Shown here: one piece after another, positions 43,260 through 52,809 of the stretch
Layout of the letters: each line of letters starts with the position of its first letter
How positions within the stretch are numbered: position 1 is the stretch's first letter
Program-made: the position numbers and the translations under genes
Notes under the pieces: model-generated
What the model was told of the DNA's origin: nothing
Database searches by the model: none
Seen by the model: the letters and a program-made list of their open reading frames with translations, nothing else
NCBI RefSeq assembly: GCF_900142715.1
Contig: NZ_FRBX01000007.1
Span: 62,001-126,000 of the forward strand
DNA from: Flavobacterium pectinovorum
GTDB taxonomy: Bacteria > Bacteroidota > Bacteroidia > Flavobacteriales > Flavobacteriaceae
Reading direction: 5' to 3'
DNA: 64,000 nucleotides

Positions 43260-44832
43260 TGTCGCTGTACTTTTAATAGGAGCTTGTAAACCGACTTCGG
43301 CGACAGCCCAAACAACAGCAGTAACTACAGTTTCAACTTCTGTTGAAGAAAAAATGTACCGTCCTAATTTTCATTTTACACCAAAAAAAGGCTGGATGAA
43401 CGATCCTAACGGAATGTTCTATGCAAATGGTTATTATCATTTATTCTATCAACATTATCCTGACGGAAATAAATGGGGACCAATGCATTGGGGACACGCC
43501 ATTAGTAAAGATTTAATTAAATGGGAAGAACAGCCAATTGCGATTTATCCGAATAAAGACAAATTTATTTTTTCTGGAAGTGCGGTTGTAGATACAAACA
43601 ATAGTTCAGGTTTAGGTACTGGTAAAACAGCTCCAATTGTAGCGATTTATACGCTGCATGATATGACAAAAGAAAAAGAAAATAAAATTGATGTTGAGCA
43701 ACAGGATATTGCGTTTTCTAATGACAATGGTTTTACATGGCAGAAATTTGATGAAGGAAATCCGGTTATAAAAAACCCTGGAATTCGTGATTTCCGCGAT
43801 CCAAAAGCGACTTGGGATGAAACGCACAAACAATGGATAATGGTTTTGGCAGCTCAGGATCGATCACAGTTTTACAAATCGAAAAACCTTAAAAACTGGG
43901 AATATATATCTGATTTCGGAAAAAATATTGGAGCCCACGGAGGTGTTTGGGAATGTCCGGATTTCTTCGAAATTAAAGTGCAGGGAACCAACGAAACCAA
44001 ATGGGTTTTGATTCAGAGTTTGAATCCGGGCGGTGCTAACGGAGGTTCCGGAACACAGTATTTTATTGGAGATTTTGACGGAAAAACGTTTACGCTGGAT
44101 GCTAATTTTACCAAAAAAGTAGAACAGGAAAAAGCCGTTTGGATTGATTACGGAAAAGACAATTATGCCGGCGTAACATGGAATAATGTTCCAAGTGCAG
44201 ACGGTCGACGATTATTTATTGGATGGATGTCTAACTGGGATTATGCGCAAGATGTGCCTACGACTGTGTGGAGAAGTGCTACTACAATTGCACGTGAAAT
44301 TCAGTTAGTAAAAAAAGGAAATGATTATAGCTTAGTTAGCAATCCGGTGAAAGAAATTAACAAATACGTTTCTAAAACCATCAAAGGGAAAAACCTTAAA
44401 GGAAAAGGAAAACTTTCAATTCCGGAAGCTGGAAAAATTGATTTAACTCAGGCGATTGTCAATTTTAATGTAAAAAACTTAAAACAGGACACGTACACTT
44501 TTACACTTTCAAACGCAACCGGTGAATCTTTAAGTTTCGGATTAAATAATTCAGATCATTATTTATTTCTGGATCGTTCGAAAGCAGGAAAAAATGATTT
44601 CTCAGAAAAATTTGCTTCAACAATTACGAAAGCGCTTGTAGACGGAAATCAGAAAGAAGGTGTTTTTAAAATCATTTTAGATAAAACTTCTATTGAAATA
44701 TTTTACAACAATGGCGAAAAAGTAATCACCGAAATCTTTTTCACAAACCAGCCATTTACTTCTCTGTCGGTTTCTTCAAACGAAGGAATTGAATTGAGCA
44801 ACATCGTAATTAACCAATTAAATATAAACTAA
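43222..44832 (+). CDS. GH32 fructan/sucrose hydrolase, lipoprotein
   Basis: A 536-aa GH32 enzyme that releases fructose from levan, inulin or sucrose. It has a lipobox 'LLIGAC' (C22), so is membrane-anchored. The five-bladed propeller shows the three acidic residues: nucleophile D61 ('WMNDPNG'), transition-state D193 ('DFRDP') and acid/base E244 ('WECPDFFE'). Residues ~375-536 are the C-terminal beta-sandwich ('SIEIFYNNGEKVITEIFF'). The start lies 38 bp inside the MFS gene; a later start would lose the signal sequence, so I keep it. Exo- versus endo-action cannot be told. Confidence 0.95.
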   Translation: MKSKKHLPLTFYSVAVLLIGACKPTSATAQTTAVTTVSTSVEEKMYRPNFHFTPKKGWMNDPNGMFYANGYYHLFYQHYPDGNKWGPMHWGHAISKDLIKWEEQPIAIYPNKDKFIFSGSAVVDTNNSSGLGTGKTAPIVAIYTLHDMTKEKENKIDVEQQDIAFSNDNGFTWQKFDEGNPVIKNPGIRDFRDPKATWDETHKQWIMVLAAQDRSQFYKSKNLKNWEYISDFGKNIGAHGGVWECPDFFEIKVQGTNETKWVLIQSLNPGGANGGSGTQYFIGDFDGKTFTLDANFTKKVEQEKAVWIDYGKDNYAGVTWNNVPSADGRRLFIGWMSNWDYAQDVPTTVWRSATTIAREIQLVKKGNDYSLVSNPVKEINKYVSKTIKGKNLKGKGKLSIPEAGKIDLTQAIVNFNVKNLKQDTYTFTLSNATGESLSFGLNNSDHYLFLDRSKAGKNDFSEKFASTITKALVDGNQKEGVFKIILDKTSIEIFYNNGEKVITEIFFTNQPFTSLSVSSNEGIELSNIVINQLNIN

Positions 44833-44850
44833 CTAAAAACCACTAACCTC

Positions 44851-47800
44851 ATGAAAAATAAAATTATTTATTTTCTATTTTTCTTCTTTCCAATGCTGAT
44901 TTTGACAGCACAGGAAAACGGAATTAAAGGAACGGTAATTTCGTCTGATGACGGAATGCCGCTTCCGGGAGCAACCGTACTTATTTCGGGTACAAACACC
45001 AGTACAGTAACAGATTTTGATGGTAATTTTTCTTTCGGAAATATAAATGCTGATGCTGTAATTGTTGTTTCTTTTATCGGTTTCGCACCACAATCGATTC
45101 CTGTTAAAGGACAAAATACAATCAATATAACTTTAAAAGTAGACAACAACCAGCTAAATGAAGTTGTTGTAACAGGATATTCCAAACAAAAGAAAACGGA
45201 TATTACAGGAGCGGTTGCTGTTGTAAACATGAAGGATGTCATGAAACAGCCGGAACCAAACCCAATTAAAGCGCTGCAGGGAAGGGTAGCGGGGGTTAAG
45301 GTTTCATCTGACGGATCTCCGAGTGGAGCAAATACAAAAGTAGTGATTCGTGGCGTTGGAACTTTAAACAACACAGATCCTTTGTATGTAATTGACGGAA
45401 TGCCAACTAAATCTGGAATGCACGAATTGAACCCGAATGATATTGAATCTATTCAGGTTTTAAAAGATGCTTCTTCGGCGAGTATTTATGGTTCTCGCGC
45501 CTCAAACGGAGTAATTATCATTACGACCAAAAAAGGAAAAGAAGGTAAAATGAGAATCAATTTTAGCACGTATACCTCTCTTTCTGATTATTCAAGAAAG
45601 CAGGAAGTTTTGAATGCAAATCAATTTGGTCAGGCTTTATGGCAGGCAAATATCAACGACGGATTAAATCCGAATAATAATAATTTGCGTTACCAATTTG
45701 ACTGGTCTGTAAATAATAACAAACCACAGTTAAATAAAGTTTTGATTCCTGAATATTTAGATGCTGCTCAAACGCTAAAATCAGCAAATACAGATTGGTA
45801 CGACGCGATTTCTCAAACCGGAATTGCAAATTCATACGATTTGTCAGTTTCGAATGCATCTGACAAAGGCAGCTATGTTTTTTCTTTGGGATATTATGGA
45901 AATGAAGGCGTTGTAAAAACAACTGATTTCGAAAGAATCTCTGCCAGAATGAACAGTTCTTATAAATATTTTAATGGTAAATTGGTTATTGGTGAAAACT
46001 TTAGTTTCACTCGTACCAATGAAGTTACAGATCCAGGAGTATTAGATCCTGCGCTTCGTGCACTGCCAATTATTCCGGTTCATACTGTTGACGGGAAAGG
46101 CTGGGGAGGACCAGTTGGCGGAATGAACGACAGACAAAATCCGGTTCGACTTTTAGAATATAACAAAGACAATAAATACGATTATTTACGTCTTTTCGGA
46201 AATATGTATGCCGATTTAGAGATTATAAAAAACCTTCATATCAAGAGTAGTTTTGGTATCGATTACGGGTTTTATAAAAAACGTACTTTACAAAGAAGTT
46301 ACCAATCCGGTTATTTACAAAACGATCAGACATCGGTTACCATTGATCAATCGGTAAGTGATAAATGGACGTGGACAAACACGGCTATTTACAGTTTAAA
46401 TTTCGGAAAAAGCAATCTGAATTTAATGGCAGGAACCGAGATGTACAAAGATACTTATGATACCACGACTTTGCGTAAAAATGACTTTTTGATCGAAACG
46501 CCAGATTATATGTATCCGGATGCAGGAACAGGAGAATCGTTTACAAGTGGAACTTCAACAGTATATTCTTTGCTTTCTTATTTTGGAAAAGCAGATTATG
46601 AATTTGATAACCGTTATTTGCTTTCGGCTACAATTCGTCGCGATGGTTCGTCGCGTTTTGGTAAAAACAATCAATTCGGAACCTTTCCGGCAGTTTCAGC
46701 AGGATGGAGAATCAGTAATGAAAATTTCATTAAAAATAATGCACCCGTTTTTTCTGATTTAAAATTAAGAGCAGGATGGGGACAAACCGGAAATCAGGAA
46801 ATCAGTAATACAGCCGTTTACAGTTTGTATATGGCTAGTTATGCAGGTGGAAGTCCAACCTGGGAAACGTCTTACGGAACAGCTTACGACATTGCGGGGA
46901 ACGGAAACGGATTGCTTCCGTCAGGTTTCATTGCAACACAATCCGGAAATGATGATTTAAAATGGGAAACGACTACACAAACCAACATTGGTTTAGATTT
47001 CGGGTTATTTAAACAAAAATTAAGCGGTTCTGTTGATTATTACATCAAAAAGACAGAAGATATTTTGGTTTTACCCGCTTATTTAGGAGTAATTGGCGAA
47101 GGTGGAAATCGTTGGGTTAATGGTGCTTCGATGGAAAATGAAGGATGGGAAGTTTCTTTAGGATATCATGATGAAACATCATTTGGACTGAAATATGACA
47201 TTTCCGGAAATATTTCGGCAAACAAAAACAAGATTACGCAATTACCGGATGAAGTACGAAATAACTACGGAGGAGACGGTTTAGACGATAATATTTTGGG
47301 TCGACCGATTAACTCAATGTACGGTTATGTTACTGATGGGTTGTTTAAAAGCCAGGACGAAGTAAGCAACTCGGCGCTGCAGGAAGGAAAAGGCCTTGGG
47401 AGAATTCGTTACAAAGATTTAAACGGCGACGGAACTATTACGGATAAAGATCGTACGTGGATTGGTAATCCAAATCCGGGATTGACTTACGGAATTAATT
47501 TAGGTTTAGGATATAAAAATTGGGATTTCACCACTTTCTGGGAAGGAGCAAGTGATGTTGATGTGATTAACTATACAAAATACCAAACAGATTTTTGGAG
47601 TGTAGATGACGTAGGTTCAAACAAAGGGACTCGTTTATTAAATGCCTGGTCTGTAGATAATCCAAATTCTACTATTCCGGCTTTAACCACGGTTGATAGA
47701 AATGCAGAGTCAAGATTTTCAACTTATTATGTAGAAAACGGAAACTATTTAAAACTGCGTGTTTTACAATTTGGATACAGTCTGCCTAAAGATTTATTGA

Positions 47801-47955
47801 AAAAAATGAATTTCGACAGCTTTAGATTTTACATCAGCGGACAAAATTTATTGATCATTGATGCTAAAAGTTTTACTGGTGTAGATCCTGAAAATGCAAG
47901 ATTTGGATATCCGCAGCCAACGACTTTCACGGCTGGTCTTAATTTTACTTTATAA
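44851..47955 (+). CDS. SusC/RagA family TonB-dependent outer membrane transporter (fructan PUL)
   Basis: A 1034-aa outer membrane transporter. Signal peptide (1-20), carboxypeptidase-regulatory-like domain (~24-100: 'GIKGTVISSDDGMPLPGATV'), TonB-box-like 'NEVVVTGY' (~103-110), plug domain (~115-225: 'ALQGRVAGVKV', 'IRGVGTLNNTDPLYVIDG', 'VLKDASSASIYGSRASNGVI') and a large barrel ending 'TFTAGLNFTL'. It takes up fructan oligosaccharides with the SusD encoded 20 bp downstream, powered by TonB. Only 18 bp separate it from GH32, so the genes share a transcript. Confidence 0.97.
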   Translation: MKNKIIYFLFFFFPMLILTAQENGIKGTVISSDDGMPLPGATVLISGTNTSTVTDFDGNFSFGNINADAVIVVSFIGFAPQSIPVKGQNTINITLKVDNNQLNEVVVTGYSKQKKTDITGAVAVVNMKDVMKQPEPNPIKALQGRVAGVKVSSDGSPSGANTKVVIRGVGTLNNTDPLYVIDGMPTKSGMHELNPNDIESIQVLKDASSASIYGSRASNGVIIITTKKGKEGKMRINFSTYTSLSDYSRKQEVLNANQFGQALWQANINDGLNPNNNNLRYQFDWSVNNNKPQLNKVLIPEYLDAAQTLKSANTDWYDAISQTGIANSYDLSVSNASDKGSYVFSLGYYGNEGVVKTTDFERISARMNSSYKYFNGKLVIGENFSFTRTNEVTDPGVLDPALRALPIIPVHTVDGKGWGGPVGGMNDRQNPVRLLEYNKDNKYDYLRLFGNMYADLEIIKNLHIKSSFGIDYGFYKKRTLQRSYQSGYLQNDQTSVTIDQSVSDKWTWTNTAIYSLNFGKSNLNLMAGTEMYKDTYDTTTLRKNDFLIETPDYMYPDAGTGESFTSGTSTVYSLLSYFGKADYEFDNRYLLSATIRRDGSSRFGKNNQFGTFPAVSAGWRISNENFIKNNAPVFSDLKLRAGWGQTGNQEISNTAVYSLYMASYAGGSPTWETSYGTAYDIAGNGNGLLPSGFIATQSGNDDLKWETTTQTNIGLDFGLFKQKLSGSVDYYIKKTEDILVLPAYLGVIGEGGNRWVNGASMENEGWEVSLGYHDETSFGLKYDISGNISANKNKITQLPDEVRNNYGGDGLDDNILGRPINSMYGYVTDGLFKSQDEVSNSALQEGKGLGRIRYKDLNGDGTITDKDRTWIGNPNPGLTYGINLGLGYKNWDFTTFWEGASDVDVINYTKYQTDFWSVDDVGSNKGTRLLNAWSVDNPNSTIPALTTVDRNAESRFSTYYVENGNYLKLRVLQFGYSLPKDLLKKMNFDSFRFYISGQNLLIIDAKSFTGVDPENARFGYPQPTTFTAGLNFTL

Positions 47956-47975
47956 TAAAGATTAAATCAAAAAAA

Positions 47976-49667
47976 ATGAAAAAGATACTATATATAACAG
48001 GGTTTTTATTGTTGGGAATATTTGCTTCCTGTTCTGATTTTCTGGAAGAAGATCCGCGTGGCGTGTTGTCTGAAGAAGATATTGTAACACCACAATCTGT
48101 AGAAGGTTTTATGAATGCGGCATACGCACAATTGGGTAATGATCATTATGATTCGCCTTATAGTTTGTGGCCATTTGGAAATGTGCGTTCTGATGATGCC
48201 TACAAAGGCGGAAGCGGAACTAACGATATTCAGGATTTTCACTTTTTTGAAGTTTCGAATAATATCAGACCAGATTTTGGCGAATTAGATAATTTTTGGT
48301 ACATCAGTTATGTGGGAGTTTCCAGAGCCAACAAAGCTTTGAAAGCATTAGAACAAATTTCAGAAGCTGATTATCCATTAAAGAAAACTCGTATAGCCGA
48401 AATGCGTTTTTTAAGAGGACATTTTTATTTTATGCTGAAGATTATGTTCAGAAATGTTCCTTACATCACAGAAGATATTGCGATTGAAGATTATAAAACA
48501 ATCTCAAACAAAGCACTTTCAAACGAAGAACTTTGGAATAAAATAGCGGAAGATTTTCAGGCTGCCGCCGAAGCTTTACCGGAAACGCAGCCACAGGTTG
48601 GCCGTGCAACTCAAAAAGCAGCATACGCTTATTTGGCAAAAACCCGTTTGTATCAGGCTTACACGCAGGATGAAGCTTTTAAAGTAACAGGAATCAATCA
48701 ACAGCATTTGCAGGAAGTAATTGATGCGACCGATAAAGTAATTGGCAAAGCAAGTTTAGAGCCGGATTTTGCAAATAACTTTTTGCCGGGGACTTTTGAA
48801 AACGGAACTGAGTCGATTTTTTCCATTCAATTCTCAGACAATGACGGAACTTTATACGGAAGATTAAATTTTTCAGATGTTTTGTCAACTCCTCAGGGTT
48901 TAGGATGTTGTGATTTTCATAAACCAAGTCAAAACTTAGTTAATGCTTTTAAAACAGGCGCAAATGGTTTGCCGGAATTTGACACTTATAACAATCAGGA
49001 TTTTGATTATAAAAATATCGATGCCAATACGGTAGATCCAAGATTGTATCATACCGTTGCGATGCCAGGTCTGCCTTATAAATATGATCCGGAATTTTTA
49101 TATGTTGAAGCGTGGGTTAGATCTCCGGGAACATACGGATATTTTGCATCTTTAAAAGAAAACGTGGCACCAAGCTGCAGTTGTGTGGTGAACATTGATC
49201 CGTTTTACGGAAATTCTAAAAACAGAATCCAGATTCGTTATGCCGATGTGATTTTGATGCGTGCCGAAGCCCTGATTGAATTAGGAAGACAATCAGAAGC
49301 TTTACCATTAATCAATCAAATTAGAGAACGAGCTGCCCAAAGTACAGGACGACTTCCGTATGTAAGTAACTTTAAAGTTAATACTTATGAAGACGGCGTT
49401 AATTGCAACTGGACACAGGATTTTGCCCGTAAAGCAATGCGTTTTGAACGTCGTTTAGAATTAGCGATGGAAGGAAATCGTTTCTTTGATTTAGTTCGCT
49501 GGGGCGTTACAGATCAGGTAATGAATGATTTTTATGCTGGCGAAAAAACAAAACGTACCTATTATCAGGATGCCTTTTTTGATGCGAGTAAAGAAGAGTA
49601 TTGTCCAATCCCATTGAAACAAATTAATTTCAGTCAGGGAGTGTACAAACAAAATCCGGGTTATTAA
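47976..49667 (+). CDS. SusD/RagB family surface glycan-binding lipoprotein (fructan PUL)
   Basis: A 563-aa SusD-type lipoprotein with lipobox 'GIFASC' (C19) and the typical start 'SDFLEEDPRGVLSEEDI'. Helical TPR-like segments ('EMRFLRGHFYFML', 'ATQKAAYAYLAKTRLY') form the scaffold; the RagB/SusD end domain carries 'IRYADVILMRAEALIELG', 'AMRFERRLELAMEGNRFFDLVRWG'. It sits on the cell surface as the lid of the SusC pore. Directly downstream is a stable intergenic hairpin. Confidence 0.96.
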   Translation: MKKILYITGFLLLGIFASCSDFLEEDPRGVLSEEDIVTPQSVEGFMNAAYAQLGNDHYDSPYSLWPFGNVRSDDAYKGGSGTNDIQDFHFFEVSNNIRPDFGELDNFWYISYVGVSRANKALKALEQISEADYPLKKTRIAEMRFLRGHFYFMLKIMFRNVPYITEDIAIEDYKTISNKALSNEELWNKIAEDFQAAAEALPETQPQVGRATQKAAYAYLAKTRLYQAYTQDEAFKVTGINQQHLQEVIDATDKVIGKASLEPDFANNFLPGTFENGTESIFSIQFSDNDGTLYGRLNFSDVLSTPQGLGCCDFHKPSQNLVNAFKTGANGLPEFDTYNNQDFDYKNIDANTVDPRLYHTVAMPGLPYKYDPEFLYVEAWVRSPGTYGYFASLKENVAPSCSCVVNIDPFYGNSKNRIQIRYADVILMRAEALIELGRQSEALPLINQIRERAAQSTGRLPYVSNFKVNTYEDGVNCNWTQDFARKAMRFERRLELAMEGNRFFDLVRWGVTDQVMNDFYAGEKTKRTYYQDAFFDASKEEYCPIPLKQINFSQGVYKQNPGY

Positions 49668-49718
49668 TTGCTATTTTAGAATTTAATGATAAATGGAGCA
49701 TAGCTAAGGAGAAAGAAG

Positions 49719-49755
49719 TTCCGTTTGCATAATGTAAAAAATTATGCAAACGGAA
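49719..49755 (+). promoter_or_regulatory. Perfect 15-bp stem-loop between susD and fructokinase
   Basis: TTCCGTTTGCATAAT / ATTATGCAAACGGAA with loop GTAAAAA. No T run follows, so it is probably not a classical terminator; it could protect the upstream mRNA end or attenuate read-through into the kinase gene. Confidence 0.7.
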
Positions 49756-49781
49756 TAACATTAATAATAAATATTTTTAGA

Positions 49782-50693
49782 ATGAACAACGGAAAAAACC
49801 TTAAGGCGGTTGCCTTTGGAGAGGTGCTTTGGGATGTTTTTGCCAATGAAAAAAAAATTGGCGGGGCACCATTAAATGTGGCTTTGCGAATGAAAACATT
49901 TGGTTGCGAGGTAGCCATGATTAGTTGCGTAGGAAGTGATAAAGATGGTGAGGCAATTATCAGTAAGGTAAAAAACCTGGGACTTGAAACGGATACTATT
50001 ATTAAATCAGAAGATTTTCCGACTGGCTTAGTAAACGTAACATTGAATGAACGCGGATCTGCAAGTTATGAAATCACGTATCCATCGGCATGGGATAAAA
50101 TTGTTTTGAATGAATCTGGGAAAAAAATAGCGTTTGATGCTGATGTACTAATTTATGGAAGTTTAGTTTGCAGGGATGAAGTATCAGGAAAATCTCTGGA
50201 AGAATTGCTTCAGACACAAGCTTATAAGGTTTTTGATGTTAATTTGAGAAAGCCCCATTATTCTTATGACATGTTAGAAAAATTAATGCATTCAGCTGAT
50301 TTTATTAAATTTAATGATGAGGAATTGCTGGAAATAGCAGGCGCAATGCATTCGCCATATTCGGGTTTGGAAGACAATATGAACTTTATTGCAGAAAAAA
50401 CCAAAGTAACAGCCATGTGCGTAACAAGAGGAAAGCATGGCGCTTTGTTAATGTGGGAAGGCCAGCTCTACGAAAATGGAGGTTATCCTGTAAAGGTTGC
50501 CGATACAGTTGGAGCGGGCGATTCGTTTTTGGCAGCTTTAATTACATCAGTGCTTAACGGAAAAGATCCGCAAACAGCTATTGATTTTGCCTGCGCAGTT
50601 GGGGCTTTGGTTGCAGAAGCACCGGGAGCTAATCCCGAGATTTCTAATTCCAGAATTGAAAATTTAATGATACAAAATAAAAGTATAATTTAA
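49782..50693 (+). CDS. PfkB family fructokinase
   Basis: A 303-aa sugar kinase that phosphorylates fructose in the cytoplasm. ATG 49782 ('MNNGKNLKAVAFGEVLWDVF') is chosen; the upstream TTG at 49725 lies inside a hairpin arm. PfkB marks are 'KKIGGAPLNVALRM' (substrate glycine motif) and 'DTVGAGDSFLAALI' with catalytic base D247. 'CVTRGKHGALL' is the ATP-side strand. It completes the fructan pathway begun by GH32, SusC/D and the MFS porter, and is the last plus-strand gene of the locus. Confidence 0.94.
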   Translation: MNNGKNLKAVAFGEVLWDVFANEKKIGGAPLNVALRMKTFGCEVAMISCVGSDKDGEAIISKVKNLGLETDTIIKSEDFPTGLVNVTLNERGSASYEITYPSAWDKIVLNESGKKIAFDADVLIYGSLVCRDEVSGKSLEELLQTQAYKVFDVNLRKPHYSYDMLEKLMHSADFIKFNDEELLEIAGAMHSPYSGLEDNMNFIAEKTKVTAMCVTRGKHGALLMWEGQLYENGGYPVKVADTVGAGDSFLAALITSVLNGKDPQTAIDFACAVGALVAEAPGANPEISNSRIENLMIQNKSII

Positions 50694-50744
50694 CCATAAG
50701 CGTTTAATTATACCGATATATAAATTTCTAAGTTAAGACAAAAA

Positions 50745-50778
50745 AAATGGCGCCATCTGCTTTCAGTTGGCGCCATTT
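50745..50778 (-). terminator. Terminator for the heme-type operon
   Basis: Stem AAATGGCGCCA / TGGCGCCATTT; on the minus strand it is followed by seven T's, so it mainly ends the operon at 50792-57517. It also lies 51 bp beyond the fructokinase stop. Confidence 0.85.
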
Positions 50779-50791
50779 GGTATATTAGGGG

Positions 50792-51817
50792 TTATTTTAC
50801 AGTTACAGTATAGGCAAAGTTTGAAGTTGCAGCACCTCTTTTAAATCTCATTCTGTCGTATGTTCCGGCAGGAATTCCGGCAGGAATTTTTAAAACGGCT
50901 CTGTATGAAGTTGTGCTTACAATTTCTACAGGATAAGTTACTGTTGCATTACTATTAAGATATAACTCTACAGCTGTAACAGTATTTAGCATTCCGCCTC
51001 TTACTTCAAGAGTTTCTCCTGTTTGTTTTGTAACAGGAAAACCATAGTTGGCCGTATTAAAAGTGTCAGGCTCGATCACCGAAATTTTATATCTGTTATC
51101 TACATTTGTGTTTTGCAGCGTATAAGCTCCGTTTTTTATGCGTAAATCATACATTCCTACGGGCATATTTTCAGGCAGAAAATAATATATTCCATATTCA
51201 GTATAAGGCGTAACCGTTGGGCTTCCCATAAAAATTATTTCTGCAGTATATTCAGTCTGATCTGTAGCAGATACAAAATATACTCTTGTATTTTCAAAAC
51301 TTAGCCATAAATTATCTATGGCATAAGTCCCGCCTCTGGCCGGATTCGTCTTTTTTTGCATTAAACCTTTTCTATACGTTTCCCCACCAGCCAAAGTCCA
51401 GGCACTAGGTTCTTGTTGTCTGAAGTCTATTTTTAATGTATATTGTTTTGTTGTTCCGGCTTTTGAAGTTACAGTATATACGGTTCCGTCTTTAAAAGGA
51501 ACTTCTGCACCCGATGCAGGAGAAATTGTAGCTTCTGTACCCAAAATAATCTCTGGTTTAATAGTTTCCGGAATCGCTATATGACTACTCCATGTCACTA
51601 TTATAGTGTTATCTGTTAAGGCAGCACTAATCGCATTATTTTCTGTATCTTTTAAACTGAATGATTCGATTTGAGTATATCCTGAAACTTTTATTACATC
51701 GCCGGGAATAGTATTTATTTTATCAATGTATTCGGTGTCGCACGAAAAAAAAAGTAGTGATAAAAAAAGTAGTATAACCGTATGTAAGAACATACTGATA
51801 TTGATTCTTTTATTCAT
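50792..51817 (-). CDS. Lipoprotein with DUF5018-like and TIG-like domains
   Basis: A 341-aa lipoprotein, lipobox 'LLFFSC' (C26). Residues ~42-132 form an Ig-like domain with 'IESFSLKD', 'ATISPASGAEVPF' and 'YTVTSKAGTTKQYTLKI', as in DUF5018-type domains. The remainder is beta-rich and ends in what look like TIG/IPT-type modules ('GETLEVRGGML', 'IPAGTYDRMRFKRG'). It is the last gene of the heme-type operon and shares its first domain with the protein at 52810. Such proteins are likely surface-exposed; the ligand is unknown. Confidence 0.7.
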   Translation of the reverse strand: MNKRINISMFLHTVILLFLSLLFFSCDTEYIDKINTIPGDVIKVSGYTQIESFSLKDTENNAISAALTDNTIIVTWSSHIAIPETIKPEIILGTEATISPASGAEVPFKDGTVYTVTSKAGTTKQYTLKIDFRQQEPSAWTLAGGETYRKGLMQKKTNPARGGTYAIDNLWLSFENTRVYFVSATDQTEYTAEIIFMGSPTVTPYTEYGIYYFLPENMPVGMYDLRIKNGAYTLQNTNVDNRYKISVIEPDTFNTANYGFPVTKQTGETLEVRGGMLNTVTAVELYLNSNATVTYPVEIVSTTSYRAVLKIPAGIPAGTYDRMRFKRGAATSNFAYTVTVK

Positions 51818-52058
51818 GATTGTATTGGTTATTTAATTTTTAAATGATTTTATTTTTATTAGTTTTGCCACTTATTGAATAATGGCTTTTATTTTTAAAA
51901 TGCCTGTACTTCAATGCTCACGGTAATTTATAAAGCCGTTTGTAGTCATGGGGGAATGATGTCATTAAGAGTATTCTGCAGTCGATCGCCGGTCAGCTTT
52001 TACTGCAATTACTTTTATTAATATCGTGATCCCATGTTCTTTTTTACATTGTTATTAA

Positions 52059-52727
52059 TTATAGTACTTGTGTCCAATTATAGCTTATTACACTGCTTGA
52101 AGCTCCCGGAGCAATACCGGTTACTTTAACTAAATAGGCTTCTGTAGCTGTTGTTGGATCAGTAACTGATTCTGAATCAGTACCAGTGGTTTTCCAGATC
52201 ACAATAGCTTTTGCAGGAGTCATAACATGTGTAGCCAAAACGTAGCTGTAATATCCTAAACCATAATCTGCTCCGGAAATAATACCATCGTATCCTAATA
52301 CATTAAATGGATTAGCAACTGGTTCTGCACCAACATTTGACGGATCGTTTTTAACAGCAATGCTTCCTTTCCAGCTATCCCAGTTTGCACAAGTCTCGGT
52401 TAAGTCTATTGTACCTACGTACCATTGATCAGTATTACCTACAGGACGAATTGACCCTCCATAAATACCTTCCCACTGTACATTTACACCGCCAATTGCA
52501 GCGGCTACAGGTGTCCAGTTTGTATAAGTAGATGATGGGGCTTGCCATCTGTTTACTGTAACAGATGTTGAAGTAACAGTACAAAGCGCAAGAGCTGCAT
52601 TTTTAGCAGTCTTACTGCTTGTTTGTTCTTTTGATATTCCTTGTATTTCGGCAGTCTGATCATCAGAGCTGCAAGATGTAAGTGAAATAGCAGCCAATGC
52701 TACAATTGAAAAGATTATTTTTTTCAT
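52059..52727 (-). CDS. Uncharacterised lipoprotein of the heme-type operon
   Basis: A 222-aa lipoprotein. ATG 52727 gives 'MKKIIFSIVALAAISLTSC' with lipobox C19; the longer frame to 52778 is rejected. After a polar linker the mature part is beta-rich and aromatic ('VNRWQAPSSTYTNW', 'QWEGIYGG', 'CANWDSWKGS', 'DYGLGYYSYV'). I do not recognise a family. The position among HmuY-type and DUF5018-like lipoproteins suggests an accessory surface role. Confidence 0.75.
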   Translation of the reverse strand: MKKIIFSIVALAAISLTSCSSDDQTAEIQGISKEQTSSKTAKNAALALCTVTSTSVTVNRWQAPSSTYTNWTPVAAAIGGVNVQWEGIYGGSIRPVGNTDQWYVGTIDLTETCANWDSWKGSIAVKNDPSNVGAEPVANPFNVLGYDGIISGADYGLGYYSYVLATHVMTPAKAIVIWKTTGTDSESVTDPTTATEAYLVKVTGIAPGASSSVISYNWTQVL

Positions 52728-52809
52728 AATTTTTAATTTAATAGGGTTAATTGGCTTTGTTTTCGTTACCGCTTGCATTAAAGACAGGCATTTTTTATTT
52801 CCTAAATTT

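Noticed and set aside
44868..45374. 168-codon minus-strand open frame within susC
   Set aside because: It is antisense to the well-conserved signal, regulatory and plug domains of SusC; its residues follow from that coding strand.
49725..49781. TTG start extending the fructokinase by 19 residues
   Set aside because: The TTG lies in the arm of a perfect hairpin, and PfkB similarity starts only after ATG 49782.
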